DNA from: Benincasa hispida
Lineage: Eukaryota > Streptophyta > Magnoliopsida > Cucurbitales > Cucurbitaceae
DNA length: 64,000 nucleotides
Direction of reading: 5' to 3'
Assembly: GCF_009727055.1 (NCBI RefSeq)
Contig: NC_052350.1
Location: forward strand, 41,030,372-41,094,371
In this document: positions 38,785 through 51,399 of the stretch, piece by piece
How positions within the stretch are numbered: the first letter of the stretch is position 1
How the letters are laid out: the number at the start of each line of letters is the position of its first letter
Position numbers and translations under genes: made by a program
Notes under the pieces: generated by a model
Told to the model about the DNA's origin: nothing
Databases searched by the model: none
Seen by the model: only the letters and a program-made list of their open reading frames with translations

Positions 38785-40639
38785 TGTAACTTAAACACAA
38801 ACCAGTAACTAACATCCAAGACTATCTTTGTAACTTAAACATGTATGTGGAGACATACAGGTGGTTCATGTTTAAGTGATAACCTAAATGTCTGTAGTAG
38901 GGGTACCTTATCCTGGTGACACTACGAGTATGACACTTTGTAGGTGATACAATTGTTTTAAAGTGCAACAAATGATCTGATTTTGATACTTTGTGTATAG
39001 ATATGCGAGCAAGGATATTCTATATAAAGGATCTTGTATAATACCGGACCAAGAAATTTTTAGTCTCATTATATAATGTCATTTATAATAGAGACTTACA
39101 TTTCACCAGGATGACCATAGGTAACACAACCTCAATCCTGAGTGAGTTATGAACTTCTGCCTATGAGGGTAGTCCTTTGATTTGTATGGTTGAGAGTGGT
39201 CAGATCTCGACTCAACAAGCCTACCATTTTGGGGATTCGTCTGATTGGAAAGCTGAGAATACAGCTACACAAGATGGAATTCACTCATTCCCCGAGGTAG
39301 GGGTAAGTAGAGAAATTGCTCTCTTAAGGGTTGATTTCGAGTCTTGAATAATGTGGCGCCACACCCTCTTCTGACTCGAGGGGGGTTTAGTCATGGTTGG
39401 ACTATGATTTATTGTTCATTAGAGTAATAAGTGGTACTTAAAGAGTTAGATGTAACTATAGGGGCAAAACGGTAATTTGGCGCAACTACATTTACGAGCA
39501 ATTTGTGAAGGGTCATTGTACTGTTGATTGGTTATATCCAATGGACACAAAAATATATCTGTAGTACGAAGAGTGCAGTTGTCGATCTTTAGTGGAGTGC
39601 TCGACAGTTAACGAATGGTGAATAATGTAATTAAAGAGTTTAATTAGTTATTCATGTACCGTTGGAGCTTCAAGCTACAGGTCCATGAGGTCCCCTTGGT
39701 AGCTCAATAAGATTAATTGAGAATAGGTTTTTGGACTAATTTGAATTGTTCAAATTAAAAGAGGGTTTAATTATATTTGATATAATTAAGTTTTTTCAAT
39801 TATATGTGATATAATTGTCATAATGTATTTGATACATTATAGCTTAATGAGAGGAAATAAATATTTGAATAAGATTCAAATATAGTTTCTATGAATGAGA
39901 TTCATAGTTTTTAAATTTAATGTAAATATAATTTATATTGAATGTCATATAAGAGAGAAAATAAACTATATCTTATATTGTATGTGATACAATATTAAAA
40001 CTATAGGTTATATGTTATATTTGATATAACATATAATTTAATATATATATATATATATAATATGATATGATAAATTAGTTGTCGTATTTATATTTATATT
40101 ATTATTATTTTAATAATAAGGAAGGGGGTTACAACTCCCTTCCCTTTTTTTTCTCTCCACCCACGTAAGTGAGTGGTGGTTATTTTTTGGCAAGTAGAAA
40201 AAAAAAAGTTTATTCTTCTTTTTGCAAGTACGGTTGAACGATTGAGAAAGTGTGAGAATGCAATAGAAGAGTTTTGTGTGTTTTGAGTTTTTTTAGAGAG
40301 TTCTCAATATTTTCTCATCTCAATTAAGTTTTCCCTCATAACCAAAATAACCAGAGCCCAACACTCTTAGGTTCTCACCTTGAGAATACCAAGGAAACAT
40401 TCGTTCTTGTTCGAGGTTAATCTTGAATAAAGTCTTCAAGTTGTTCGCGAACTGTTCGAGGGAAACGTGAAGAACGATCTTCAAAGGTAAGGTTTTTAGA
40501 AACCCTTTCTAAAGCATGCTGTAATTTAGAATTAAATGCATATCTTGTTTATTGTTTATTGTAAAATTTGTATTCAATGAAAATGGAATTTGGTTGATCC
40601 TCTTCCGCTCAAGGTTCTCTCCCTCGAAGAGTTCCTTCA
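38785..40639 (+). mobile_element. LTR K2, left-truncated member of the ~2-kb LTR family
   Basis: Matches K1 from GGAGACATACAGGTGG onward and ends GAGTTCCTTCA at 40639. The first 120 bp or so are missing at the joint with the gypsy gag. At the joint the word ATCTTTGTAACTTAAACA occurs twice, at 38,780 and 38,824. No primer site follows. Confidence 0.85.
39767..40035 (+). repeat. Hairpin array in LTR K2
   Basis: Seven perfect inverted repeats, each with a three-base loop, the first at 39767-39789 (TTAATTATAT, loop TTG) and the last at 40009-40035 (TATATGTTATAT, loop TTG). In between are arms AATTATAT (loop GTG), ATAATGTAT (loop TTG), ATATTTGAAT (loop AAG), CTATGAAT (loop GAG) and ATATTGTAT (loop GTG). 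Compared with K1 the arms agree and the loops differ at several hairpins. Confidence 0.85.
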
Positions 40640-41336
40640 CAAACATGATAAAAAACCAATGCAATTTATTTATCGAAATAACTAATAACCATTCATAAAT
40701 ATTAAACCCTAGAACAACAAAATAACTCAGTCACTCATGTTCATAATATAAACCATAAAGATGTTGTACAGAGATAAAAATAAAGAAATTAAAGAGAAAG
40801 AAATTAGCCTTGGTCAATCTGTTGTCGTAAAAGCATCAATGTCTCCTTATTTATCCAAATTCACTCAATTATTTGATTAGGCTCTGAAAATCACTTTGAA
40901 GGGAAGTCTCTCGGCCTCTATGGAAAACCCTAAGTGATCCCAAGTCGGACTCCCTGTCAATTGGTAGAAAAACGCATAATATATAATTATTGTCGCAATG
41001 TTGCAACTCTGCTTAATGAGACAGTCGTGCGTGCCAATCTAGAGCGTTGCTACGCTCTAAGGTAGTGTAGCTACGCGCCCTTGTTTTCTAGCCTTTTAGA
41101 TATTCAATGTAACGGGGCACTGCCCTGTTTTTGACACATTACAATTTCTTCCACTTTTCTGTTTGCCCTAAGTTAAATTTCTAACCTTCCTTGGGAGTAT
41201 TTTGGTCATTTTATCCTTGAAATTACTTGTTCCAATCCAATTTCTTGATTTCCTATAATTAAACATAAAAATACATCAAAGATCACAAAGTGAATACAAA
41301 ACTAGCTAAATTTTAAGCCTAAAAAACACACTTTTG
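40640..41336. other. Unassigned stretch between LTR K2 and a copia fragment
   Basis: No coding domain. It contains the word GAGCGTTGCTACGCTC at about 41,041-41,056, similar in style to GAGCGTTGCAACGCT at 60,107. The text has the flavour of the LTR-like elements at 41,528 and 53,128 but the ends were not found. Confidence 0.4.
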
Positions 41337-41527
41337 GAATGTGCTTCGATTGCTGAGAGGACGAATAGAACTTTGATGGAAATAGTGAGATGTATGATCT
41401 TAGAGGAAAAAATATCTAAAAACTTTTAACCTAAAGCATTAGTCACTGCCATTAACAAAAGTCCACGTGTTTCTATTGATATGAAGACCTCTAAAGAATG
41501 ATGGTTTGATATATCCCTTGATCTATC
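41337..41527 (+). pseudogene. Copia integrase fragment P, left part
   Basis: Reads SIAERTNRTLMEIVRCMILEEKI, the region after the catalytic Glu of copia integrase (AERKNRTLMEM in relatives), then stops appear. It is split from its continuation at 42,967 by an insertion. Confidence 0.8.
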
Positions 41528-42966
41528 TGATAGCTCCTGAAAAAAGCCATCTTTTTCGGCTTTATTCGTGCTCGTTCCATGATTTTATCGGGTTGTTCCT
41601 TGAATTTTGTAGGTTTTGAGCATCAAGGAGATAGAACAGACTAACATAGTTAATTTCAGTCTAAAACATGTCCAAACAAAGCTTCGAAAGCATCGACCAA
41701 GTTTGAAGGCCAAAATTACAAAAATGTCCCAGTGGAGCACAACTACCATCTCCTATGTTATGTGCATTGCGCTTCAAGGCAGTAGCTACCTATTCGTAGA
41801 GCATCAATCTCAACCCAAGAGCATCACTTCTTAAAGCATCTGGTGCCCTAGGGGAGCACATCGACGCTCCAGATATTGACAAACATGGATGGCCCTCACG
41901 CGCGTGGAGGGAGGTGATGTCCGAGGTCTGCGCTACAACAACTAAGGCTAACGCCATTGCGCTTGACCCCTTTTATAAATGAGTTTTTTGCCTGGTTTAG
42001 GTCATTATATGCTCAATTTTCCAACCTCCAACCTCATTCATTTTGTATTTCCCCTTCCAGCATTAACTTCTTGTAGTTCTTCATTTATTTACATTTTGGA
42101 CTTCATATTAGCCCATAAGTGGCTAAGGTAAGTGCTTGTAGCTTAAGGTTATGACAAAACTCATTTTGATTTGGCTGTGAGAACTTGGAATTAATGACAT
42201 GTTGTTGTCTTCTATGGATTCTTGATATATTTTACTATCTATGCTTATAAATTATCGTGGCTTGATCATCTATAGTCTTTGCTTTGTTTTGCTAAAGAGG
42301 AATTCATCTTTGTATATGAATCTCAATAGGGCACGAATTAGATCATGATTGTATGTAAATTGTTGGTTGTCTATGATAACCCTTTTTCTATATTGCATGA
42401 CTAATTGTTCAAGAGTCACGTAATAGTAATTTATGACCTTTCTTGATTACTAATGAACTTGGCTTTATACAATATTTTAATTTATTAGGCTTCTAATGAA
42501 ACCAAATAATTAAACATTTAAACCAATTAAGAAATTGATTAGTTCTATAGGGCATTGGTTTTTTATCGTTAGTCAAATGAACGAGCCAATGATAAAATTG
42601 AGCATGCAAATAATCATTTGAGTTTGATGAGCTACCAAACTTACGAGTGAATTCTGAAATCCCTAAGCTAGGCTTTTTAACAAATCAATTCATCCTTTTA
42701 ATTACGCTTTTACATTCATGCTTTTAATTTCAATTGCAACTAAAAACAACTCACAACCGCCCCCTTTCGTTACTACTCGAGTTCATCAATAGGTTTAAAC
42801 ACCTCAAGTTTCCTCATGGAGATGACCCGGTCTTGCCATTTATACTACATTGTAATGCTAATTGGTATCCCTATCAATAATTATCTAGTAGAAGATGATA
42901 GCTAGTACATATTGGAGTTTAAATTTATTTTATTAGTGATCTTTTAGGAGTGACACCAAAAGGTCG
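41528..42966 (+). mobile_element. LTR-like insertion T1 (~1.4 kb), probable solo LTR
   Basis: Inserted in copia fragment P. The 5-bp word CTATC lies at 41523-41527 and at 42967-42971. It begins TGATAGCTCCTGAAAAAAGC; the 3' side has ...TTTTAGGAGTGACACCA about 10 bp before the proposed end, so the exact right end is uncertain. The motif CATGGAGATGACCCGGTCTTG near 42,815 resembles a conserved stretch found in LTRs of Athila/Tat gypsy elements (from memory). The start matches the terminus of T2 (53,128-54,607). Confidence 0.55.
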
Positions 42967-43350
42967 CTATCACTCACCCATCTAAGAACATTTGGGTGCA
43001 CTGCTTATGTTCACACTAAACAAAGTAAAGTAGAGCCAAGGGCTTGTAAATGTATGTTTATAGGCTACCCTGAAGTAGAGAAAGCCTACAAGCTCTGGAA
43101 TTTTGAACAACATAAGTTTAATTAGCAAAGATGCTGTCTTCAAGGAGAATGAACTTTATATGGAATTTGAAAAGTTGAAGTAACCTACTAAACAGGATCA
43201 GAGTGAACCTTCTATAAGCTATCAAGTAGAGTTTCATTCAAGGCACAATAACTTAAACCCTAACAACGGTAGTCCACAAACAGCCGAAACTTTATCTAGC
43301 ATTCACTCTCAAGAAGAAGAATATGGTCCATCAGAAAATCGACAGACTAC
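42967..43350 (+). pseudogene. Copia integrase fragment P, right part
   Basis: Reads SLSLTHLRTFGCTAYVHTKQSKVEPRACKCMFIGYP, the LRVFGC...GY block of copia integrase, then the linker toward RT. It ends where LTR K3 begins; the rest of P would be beyond the nested element. Confidence 0.8.
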
Positions 43351-43381
43351 CGAAGGATTGTGAGGTTCAATGTGGAAGTGG

Positions 43382-46300
43382 TAGGGTTGGCAAAAAAACC
43401 CAAAGGGTCGGGAAATCCCTAGAATCACCGGGGGATGGGGTCAAACTGAGGATATTATTCGGGTTCCCGTCCGGGGACGGTATCCCCGCACCGTCCCTGA
43501 TTAAACTTCAATTCCGATTTATTATATATATATATAGTAATTCGAATACAACTCCCAGTTAATAATTCTACCCAAAAGCCTAAAGCCTAAACTCCAAGTC
43601 CAAGCCCAACTCCTAAGCCCCAAGATTTAAACCTATAAACCCTAACCTACCTAACACTTTTTTTTTCCTTTTAAAATTTCAATCTTCCTCACTCAGCTAA
43701 GCTTCACGTCAGTCGTCGAATTGTCACACCCTCCTTGCGCTGCGTCAGCCAATCTGCTCAGAATGTCACGCCCTCCTACTAGCTGATCTGCTCCGTTGAC
43801 TCTGTTCCCTATTTTCTTGACTCCATTACGTCAGTTGATCTGCTCAAGTCGTTGACTTTGTTCCCCATTTCCATTGACTCTATTTTTCCTGATTTGCTCA
43901 AGCCTCAAGTTGGTTCTGTCCGTTGACTCTATTCCCCATTTTCGTTGACTCCGTTTTGCCCGATCTGCTCAAGCCTCAAGTCGGGTCTGTCGTTTAGTGT
44001 AAGTTACTAACACTATTTTTTTTTAATTAGATCTTCGTTTAATTGTTTGTTAAAATGTTGAAATTATTTATTTTTAAACCTGTTAAATTGTTGAAATTAT
44101 TTGTGGTTACATTTTTCTTAAAATGTTGAAATTATTTGAAGGTTTGTTAAAATTTTTGTTAAATGTTTGTTAAAATGTTGAAATTAGTTGTTGTTGATAT
44201 ATTTGAAATTTATTAAGTTTGTTAACTTTTTTACATAGGTGGTGGTTGTTAAAGATTCAAATTGATAATTCTATAAAATTGAATACTAAAACAATAAAAA
44301 AAATGCTACGAATTTGAGAGTTTAGGTCTTAAATTTAGATAGACTTTAAAATTAGGTCGAATATAGATAGTCTTTAAAATTAGATAAACTTTATAATTTA
44401 ATATAAAAATTAGGTATTATTCACAAGCTTATTTTTGCTTTATTTTGTATAACTTGGTATGTTCTAAAAAACAATATCTTCTCACCTTCTACAAATAAAG
44501 ATTTTTCAAGTTTTATTTCAAGTCCAATTTCAAGTCCAAGCCCAAATTCAACCCCAAATTTAACTCCATGCTCCTCAAATGACGATAATTTGAATGTTTA
44601 TGATTGTGTTATTGTTGGTGAGGAGAACATTGAGAAGAGGTCTTTAAAAAGGAGATTGACATCAGTTGTTTGAAACTATTTTAAGAAAAGCAAAAAATAA
44701 ATGGAGTAGATATGGAGGGGTGAAAGTAAAAATGGAACCAAACATTTGCATGACCATATCAAGATATGCCCCTATAAAGGACAAAAGGACATACGACAAT
44801 CCCTATTGAATCCTAGTAGAGAGAATAACAATACATTGGGTTTATCTTTATATAACTTTGATCAGGAAGCTGCAAAAAAAGCATTAACCAGGATGATAAT
44901 CAAACATGAATATCCTCTCTTGATAGTTGAGCATGAAGGTTTGAGGGAATTTTGTAAATTCATCTAACCATTATTTAAAATGGTGTCAAGAAACACAATA
45001 AAGAATGAGATCTTGAAATTTTACGAGATTGAGAAGTGAAAACCATGACATTGTTAAATGAGATCAAAGGAAAATTTGTCTTACAATGGATATATGGACT
45101 TTCAACCACCAAACAAAAGGTTATATAGCTGTCACTGGATATTTTGTTGATTATAGTTGGGTTTTGCGAAACAAAATAATCAGGTTTATATATGTTCTTT
45201 CTCCACACACTTATGAGATGCTTCATAAAGAAATAATGGAATATCTATTAGACTGGAATATTGATAAAGGAAAATTGTCATCTGTAACTGTAGATAATTA
45301 TAGTATAAATGACTCCATGGTTAATATGCTTGTTGATAGTCCGTGTGGAAACTTAATATTGGATGGGAGTTTATTTCATATGCGGTGTTGTACTCATATT
45401 TTGAATTTAATTGTGAAAGATGGGTTGGCAATTATAGGAGATGGGATTGAAAGAGTTCGTAGTAGTGTGTGTTTTTTGGGTGCATATACAAAAAAAGAAG
45501 GAGAAATTTGAGGAAACTACTCGTCAGTTGAATGTTTATGATGATCGGATGTCGAGTCTTGATTGTTGTACTAGGTAGAATTCTACATATTTTATGTTAG
45601 CCACTGCATTGAAGTACAAGGTTTTTTTTTTTTTTTTAATCAATTAAAACAACGAGAACCAAAGTAAAAGTGTTTGCCTGATTGGGTATTAGCAAAAGAG
45701 ATATGTGCGAAATTGAATATATTTCATCACATGACTTAAATATTTTCTAGATCTAAATATCCTACTACTAATCTCTTTTTCCAAAAATTTGTAAACTGAA
45801 ATTAGCTATTTTTGACTGGACGAATTCTGGCTTTCAAGAGATAAGAGACATGACTTCAAATATGGTTTCGAAGTTTGATAAGTATTGGAAGAAAATTCAT
45901 GGAGTTAGGCCATAGCTGCAGTTTTAGATTCACTTACAAATTGAAGTTGATTGAGTTTTACTTCCTTAGAATTTATGGAGATACTTTTTTTTCTGGAGGT
46001 GGAAAGGATTAAAAAAATTTGTTCAAATTTGGAAAAAGAATATCAGCTGAAGCATGAAGGTGAAGGTAATGATACTTACTCTAAAAATTTAGATGGAACA
46101 TCACAAAATATAGAATTTGATAATTTTAATGATGATGACTTGTTTGTATCAAATTCCAATAATATAAATCAGAAGCAATAGTTTGATACATATTTGGATG
46201 TACCTGTCTTCCCCCGATCATCTGATTTTGACATTTTAAGTTGGTGGAAATTGAATGGGGTCAAGTATCCCATTTTACAAGAAATTGCAGGAGACATATT

Positions 46301-46973
46301 AGCCATCCCATTATTTAGTGTTGCATCAGAGTCTGCTTTTAGTACATGTGGTAGGATTGTAAGCCCACATCGTAACCAACTTCATCCGAAGACAATAGAG
46401 GCTTTGATGTGCAATCAAAATTGGATTGCAACTGAAGATTGAGTGGTGACTAAGGTATGCTCAAAGATTAATAATATTGTTTATGACACTTCTTAAACTT
46501 GTTATCTAGTTATTTTTTTGCGATATTATTTTTTAATTATATATTAAATGTAGAAATAACACTCACAACTAAGGATGAGATGATGTCAAGAAAGGAGAAA
46601 AAATTGAATGTGAAGTCATCAATGAAGAAAGAAAGACAAGCAATTTATGATTGTGATTGTACTTGTAATTATATAAGACATTTGCCTTTAATTGACTTCC
46701 AACTTTTCTTCAAACTTTGTTTAATTTAAGTTGTAGACTTATTTAATGGATTTATGAAATTCTAAATTGTGTTTATTTCATGGATTAGTCTACTAAATTT
46801 TGTTTATTTTTTTGTGGACTACTGCAATTTTAAATAAAATGGCTCGAATTAAAAAAAATGTCAATATGGTAATCCCCGCAGGGAATTAACAGGGGGCAAG
46901 GATGGGGTGAATTCCCCCACGAAGCCAGGGATGGGAAACCCCCCCTCCCCCCACTACCCCATTGCTAACCCTA
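43382..46973 (+). mobile_element. hAT-superfamily transposon in LTR K3
   Basis: Ends TAGGGTTGGCAA and (right) TTGCTAACCCTA, a near-perfect 12-bp inverted repeat. The flanking 8-mers are GGAAGTGG (43374-43381) and AAAAATGG (46974-46981), which differ by three G-to-A changes only. The subterminal parts are GC-rich with GGGGAT words on both sides. It contains a decayed transposase. Length is 3,592 bp. Confidence 0.85.
44640..46442 (+). pseudogene. hAT transposase, broken
   Basis: Remnant of a BED zinc finger at about 44,650-44,790 (GTKHLHDHIKICPY; the first Cys pair is lost). Then NFDQEAAKKALTRMIIKHEYPLLIVEHEGLREF follows, and the transposase core HMRCCTHILNLIVKDGL near 45,380-45,430. The C-terminal hATC dimerisation domain is well kept at 46,220-46,400 (FDILSWWKLNGVKYPILQEIAGDILAIPLFSVASESAFST). 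Several frameshifts, and a T run near 45,622-45,637. Confidence 0.88.
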
Positions 46974-48768
46974 AAAAATGGGGATCGTGTCCCAATTTCA
47001 AATCTTACAGAGACCTAGTTTATGCATTCTAGAGAGAAAAAAAAACAAATAATTTTACACCATGCTTTTAAAGCAGTCAAGAAAAGGGACTACACTAACC
47101 CTTGAAGTCTAGAGATCTTCACGAAATTCCTCTCCAACCAATCACGAACTTTTCAATGGTAATCTACCACAAAAAACAACTCCACCAAAATGGCCACCAC
47201 CACACCAAAAGCTCGATGTTCTCCTTTGGTTGAGAATCCACAGGAGTTTTGTGGGTTCTATGTTACTCTTTAGGAAAGGGAAAAAGTAATCTTTTGAGAG
47301 GACAAATTTTTACCGTAAAAACTTGGGAGCCAGGAGAGAGTTAAAAAAAAAAAAAAAAAAAACACACACCCTCTATGTTTTTGAGAGAAGAAGAAGATGA
47401 TGAAACTTCAACCTCCCACCCTACGTCGAAACTCATTAAAGAGATTTATGGAGGGAGTTACAAAACCCCTCCCTATTTTAATAATTTATATATAATAAAT
47501 AATTATGAAATTAATAATACATAATAACTTATTTACTCAAAATGTAACATATATAACCTATAGATTAGATAATACCACATATAAAATAATTTATAGTTTA
47601 TTATCTCTCAATGATTACATTATTTAATATAAATAAAAAAATATATAAAAAATTAATTATATGAATCCAAATCATATAATTAATATTTGAATAATGTTCA
47701 AATAATTATTTTCTCTCAAATAAACTTTATATTGTAATGTATAAAATATATTATATTAATTATATCGTTTAGAATTAAATTTAATTCAATAATATCATCT
47801 ATAATTAATTTGAACAATTCAAATTAACCCAAAACTATTTTGATTCTCAATTATCTCAGTTAAGTTACCAAAGGAGCCTTATGGACCTATAGATTGAAGC
47901 TTCAATGGTACTTGATCAATTAATTAAACCTCTTTAATTAAATTGATCAACTTCCATTATTTGTCGATTACTCCACTAAATACCGACAACTGCACTCTTC
48001 ACACTATAGATATATTTTTGTGTCATTTGGATATAACCAATCAATAATGCGATGACCCTTCATAAATTTCTCATAAGTATAGCTGACCTAAAATTACTGT
48101 TTTGCCCTTGTACTCACATCTCTTAAGTACCACTGATCCCTCTAATGAACAATAAGTCATAGTCCAACTATGACCAAACCCCTCTCCGGCCAAGATAAGG
48201 TGTGGCACTACATTGTTGAAGCCTCAGAATCAACCCTTAAGGGAGCAATTCATTTACTTACCCCGACATTAGGGAATGAGTGACTTCCATCTTGTGTAGC
48301 TATGTTCCCAACTTCTCAATTAGATGAATCCCTAAAATGGTAGACATATCGAGTCGATGATCTGGCCACTCTCACCCATGCAAATTAAAGGGTCGACTTC
48401 ATAAGCAGAAGTTCATAACTCACTCAGGATTCAACACATGTCATCTATGGTCATCCTTGTGAAATGTAAGTCTTTATTATTAATGACGTTATATAATGAG
48501 ACTATTCAATTCGTGGTCCGGTCTTATACAAACCCTTTTGTATAGAACACCCTCGCTCATATGTCTCTATATGGATGATCAGCATGAAATCATTTGTAGA
48601 ACTTTACAATATTTGTAACATCAACAAAGCCGGTCGTATTCATAATGTCACCATGATAAGGTACCCAATCTTATCCATTTACTATAGACCATTTAGGTTA
48701 TCACTTAAACATGATCCACCTGTATGTAGAACTACAAAACCCATGAGATTTGGGGCATCAACCCAACA

Positions 48769-51399
48769 ACCTCTCATTTATCCTATAGCTAGTGAGGTGT
48801 ATATTATAAAAGTCATGCTAATTAAAAATTGAAAAAAAAATAAACTACGACATAAAAGCACTCAGTACAAAATCTTCCAGTTGTCTTATACTAGATGTGG
48901 CATGTTTATAGACCCATACTCTGTATGTAACCCTCAAACACGATAGTCGTGAGGGCCTTTGTAAATAGATCAACAACATTGTGCGTCGAAGCTATCTGCG
49001 TGACGATCACGTCCTCCTGATGCACAATCTCTCGAATGAGATGATACTTCCACACTATGTGCTTCTTGTGTTTGTGACTCCTAGGCTCTGGAAATTAGCC
49101 ACAACACCACTATTATCACAATAAATGGTGATGGGCTTAGACATGTCTATAACTACTTTCAGATCAGTCAAGAACTTCCTGAGCCATACAACTTCCTTAG
49201 CAGCTTCACATGCTGCAACTTACTCAGTCTCCATAGTGGAGTCAACAATGCACCCTTGCTTTGTGCTCCTTAAGACTATTGCCCCTCCATTAAGAGTGAA
49301 TATTAATCCTAACGTGGATTTCCTATAATCCTTATCAGTTTAGAAATTAGAATTCGTGTATCTTGTAAGGATCAAATCTTTATAACCATACACGAGCATG
49401 TAATCTCTCGTTCTCTGAATATACTTGAGGATGTTTTTAACGGCGGTCCAGTGATCAAAATCGGGATTAGATTTATATTTACTAACTATCCCCACTGCAT
49501 AACAGATGTCAGGTCTAGTACATAACATCACATACATTAGGCTACCAACAGACGATGCATGGGAGATCCATCTCATTTCCTCAACTTTTTGAGGTGTCTT
49601 AGGACACCGGTCCTTAGACAAAATAACTTCATGCCTGAAAGAGAGCAAGCCACTATTGGAGTTCTACATCAAAAATTTGATAAGCATCTTGTCAATGTAC
49701 AATGCCTGAGACAGTGCCAGCGTTTTGTTCTTTTGATCTCTAAAGATCTGAATGCCCAGAACACATTGTGCCCCTCCCAAATCTTTCATTTGGAATTTGA
49801 ATGCTAGACAATTTTTAATTTAAGTCAGTAGACCTACATCATTCCCAATGAGTAAGATATCGTCTACATACAACACAAGAAAAGCTACTAAACTATCGAT
49901 GATTCTCTTGTAAACACAAGGTTCATCAACATCCTGATCAAATCCATAAGATTTAATCACAGTATCAAATCATATATTCTAAGATCGATAAGCTTATTCC
50001 ATACCATAAATAGAGTGATTAAGTTTGCAAACTTTGTACTTTCAATTTTGAGTTATGAATCCCTTAGGTTGCTCCATATATGTGGTCTCTTCAAGATTGC
50101 CACTGAAAAAAAAGGCAGTCTTGACGTCCATTTGCCAAATCTCATAGTCATAATATGACGCGATGGACAGGAGTATTCAGATAAACTTCAACAGGACAAC
50201 AGGTGAGAAAGTCTCCTCATAGTCGACTCCCTCACCTTGGGTATAACACTTTGCCATAAGTCTAGTCTTGAAGGTTTGCACCTTTCTATCGATACTTTGT
50301 TTTCTCTGTAGATCCATTTGCAACCTATAGGTTTAACACCATCAAGTTGATCTACAAGATTCCAAACTCAATTGAAGTACATAGACTCCATTTCGAGATT
50401 AATAACTTTAATCCATTTATCTTTGTCAACATCCTTCATTGCCTTCTTGTAAGACAATGGATTTTCAACATCTATGTCAGCTACGATACCTAGAGTTTAT
50501 GTAAAACTCATATAACAAATAGGCGGGTTTGTAACCCTCCCACTACGTCAAGACTCCCTCAACGTTTGAGGTGGATTTTACCTACTAGATTAACCAACTT
50601 CAACAACTCTTATTGAGGTCTTAGGCTCTTCAACAACTCTAGTTGAAGGTTCAGTAGTTTCACTAGAAAGTTCATTTAACACCACCTTACTGTGAGGCTT
50701 ATGCTCCCTTATGTGGTCCTTTTATAAAAAGGTAGCATTTGTCGACACAAACACTTTATTATCTTTATGATCATAAAAGTAACCACCTCTCATTCCTTTA
50801 GGGTTACCTACAAATAGGCACAATTTTGAACGAGATTTCAATTTCTTAGGATTTTTCTCAAGCATAGGTGTTGTGTTGGGCAACCCTAGATCTTGAAATG
50901 GCGTAAACTACCTCTATGACCATTCCATAATTCCAAAGGTGTTCCAGTAACACTTTTGGATGGAACAAAGTTCAAAATGTAAGTTGCAGTCTGTATTGCC
51001 CCAAAACAAATCATGTAAGGAAGCATAATCCATCATAGACCAAATCATGTCCTACAGGGTTCAATTTCTCTTTTCTGATACACCATTCTGCTGAGGTGTA
51101 CCATATGCCTATAGTTGGGATACAATTCCGTGTTTTTCAAATAGTATTGGAATTTCAAATCCATATACTCTCTACATTGATCAGATCAAAATGTTTTAAT
51201 TGTTTTATTTAATGCATTTTCAACTTCAGCCTTGTACACCTTGAACATTTTAAGGGCTTCAAACTTATGTTGCATTAAATAAACATACTCATATCTGAAA
51301 TAATCATCAGTAAAAGTGATGAAATATTCAAACCCTCCTCTTGCTTTAACATTCATCGGACCACAAAGTTTTGAATGTACAAGTTCTAAGGGTCCTTTG
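48769..51399 (-). pseudogene. RNase H, RT and integrase C-terminal part of element Q
   Basis: RNase H is degraded at about 49,330-48,890. The RT-RNase H connection (SVGSLMYVMLCTRPDICYAVGIVSKY) lies at 49,580-49,470. RT has FMDVKTAFFSGNLEE near 50,140, and the active site YVDDILLIGND is intact near 49,870-49,840. Integrase is readable (ARGGFEYFITFTDDYFRYEYVYL; FWSDQCREYMDL) at 51,350-51,090. Multiple stops. The purine stretch AAATGAGAGG adjoining LTR K3 is a plausible polypurine tract. Confidence 0.83.

Larger units (their letters stand above)
43351..48768 (-). repeat. LTR K3, 3' LTR of element Q, split by a hAT transposon
   Basis: The right end (minus-strand start) is TGTTGGGTTGATGCCCC. The left end is found by aligning with K6: the last 60 bp of K6 (from GGGACGTGGTCG to CGGTCCTTCA) match 47,000-46,974 joined to 43,381-43,351. 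About 150 bp near the minus-strand start are missing relative to K1. Net length is about 1.8 kb. Confidence 0.8.
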
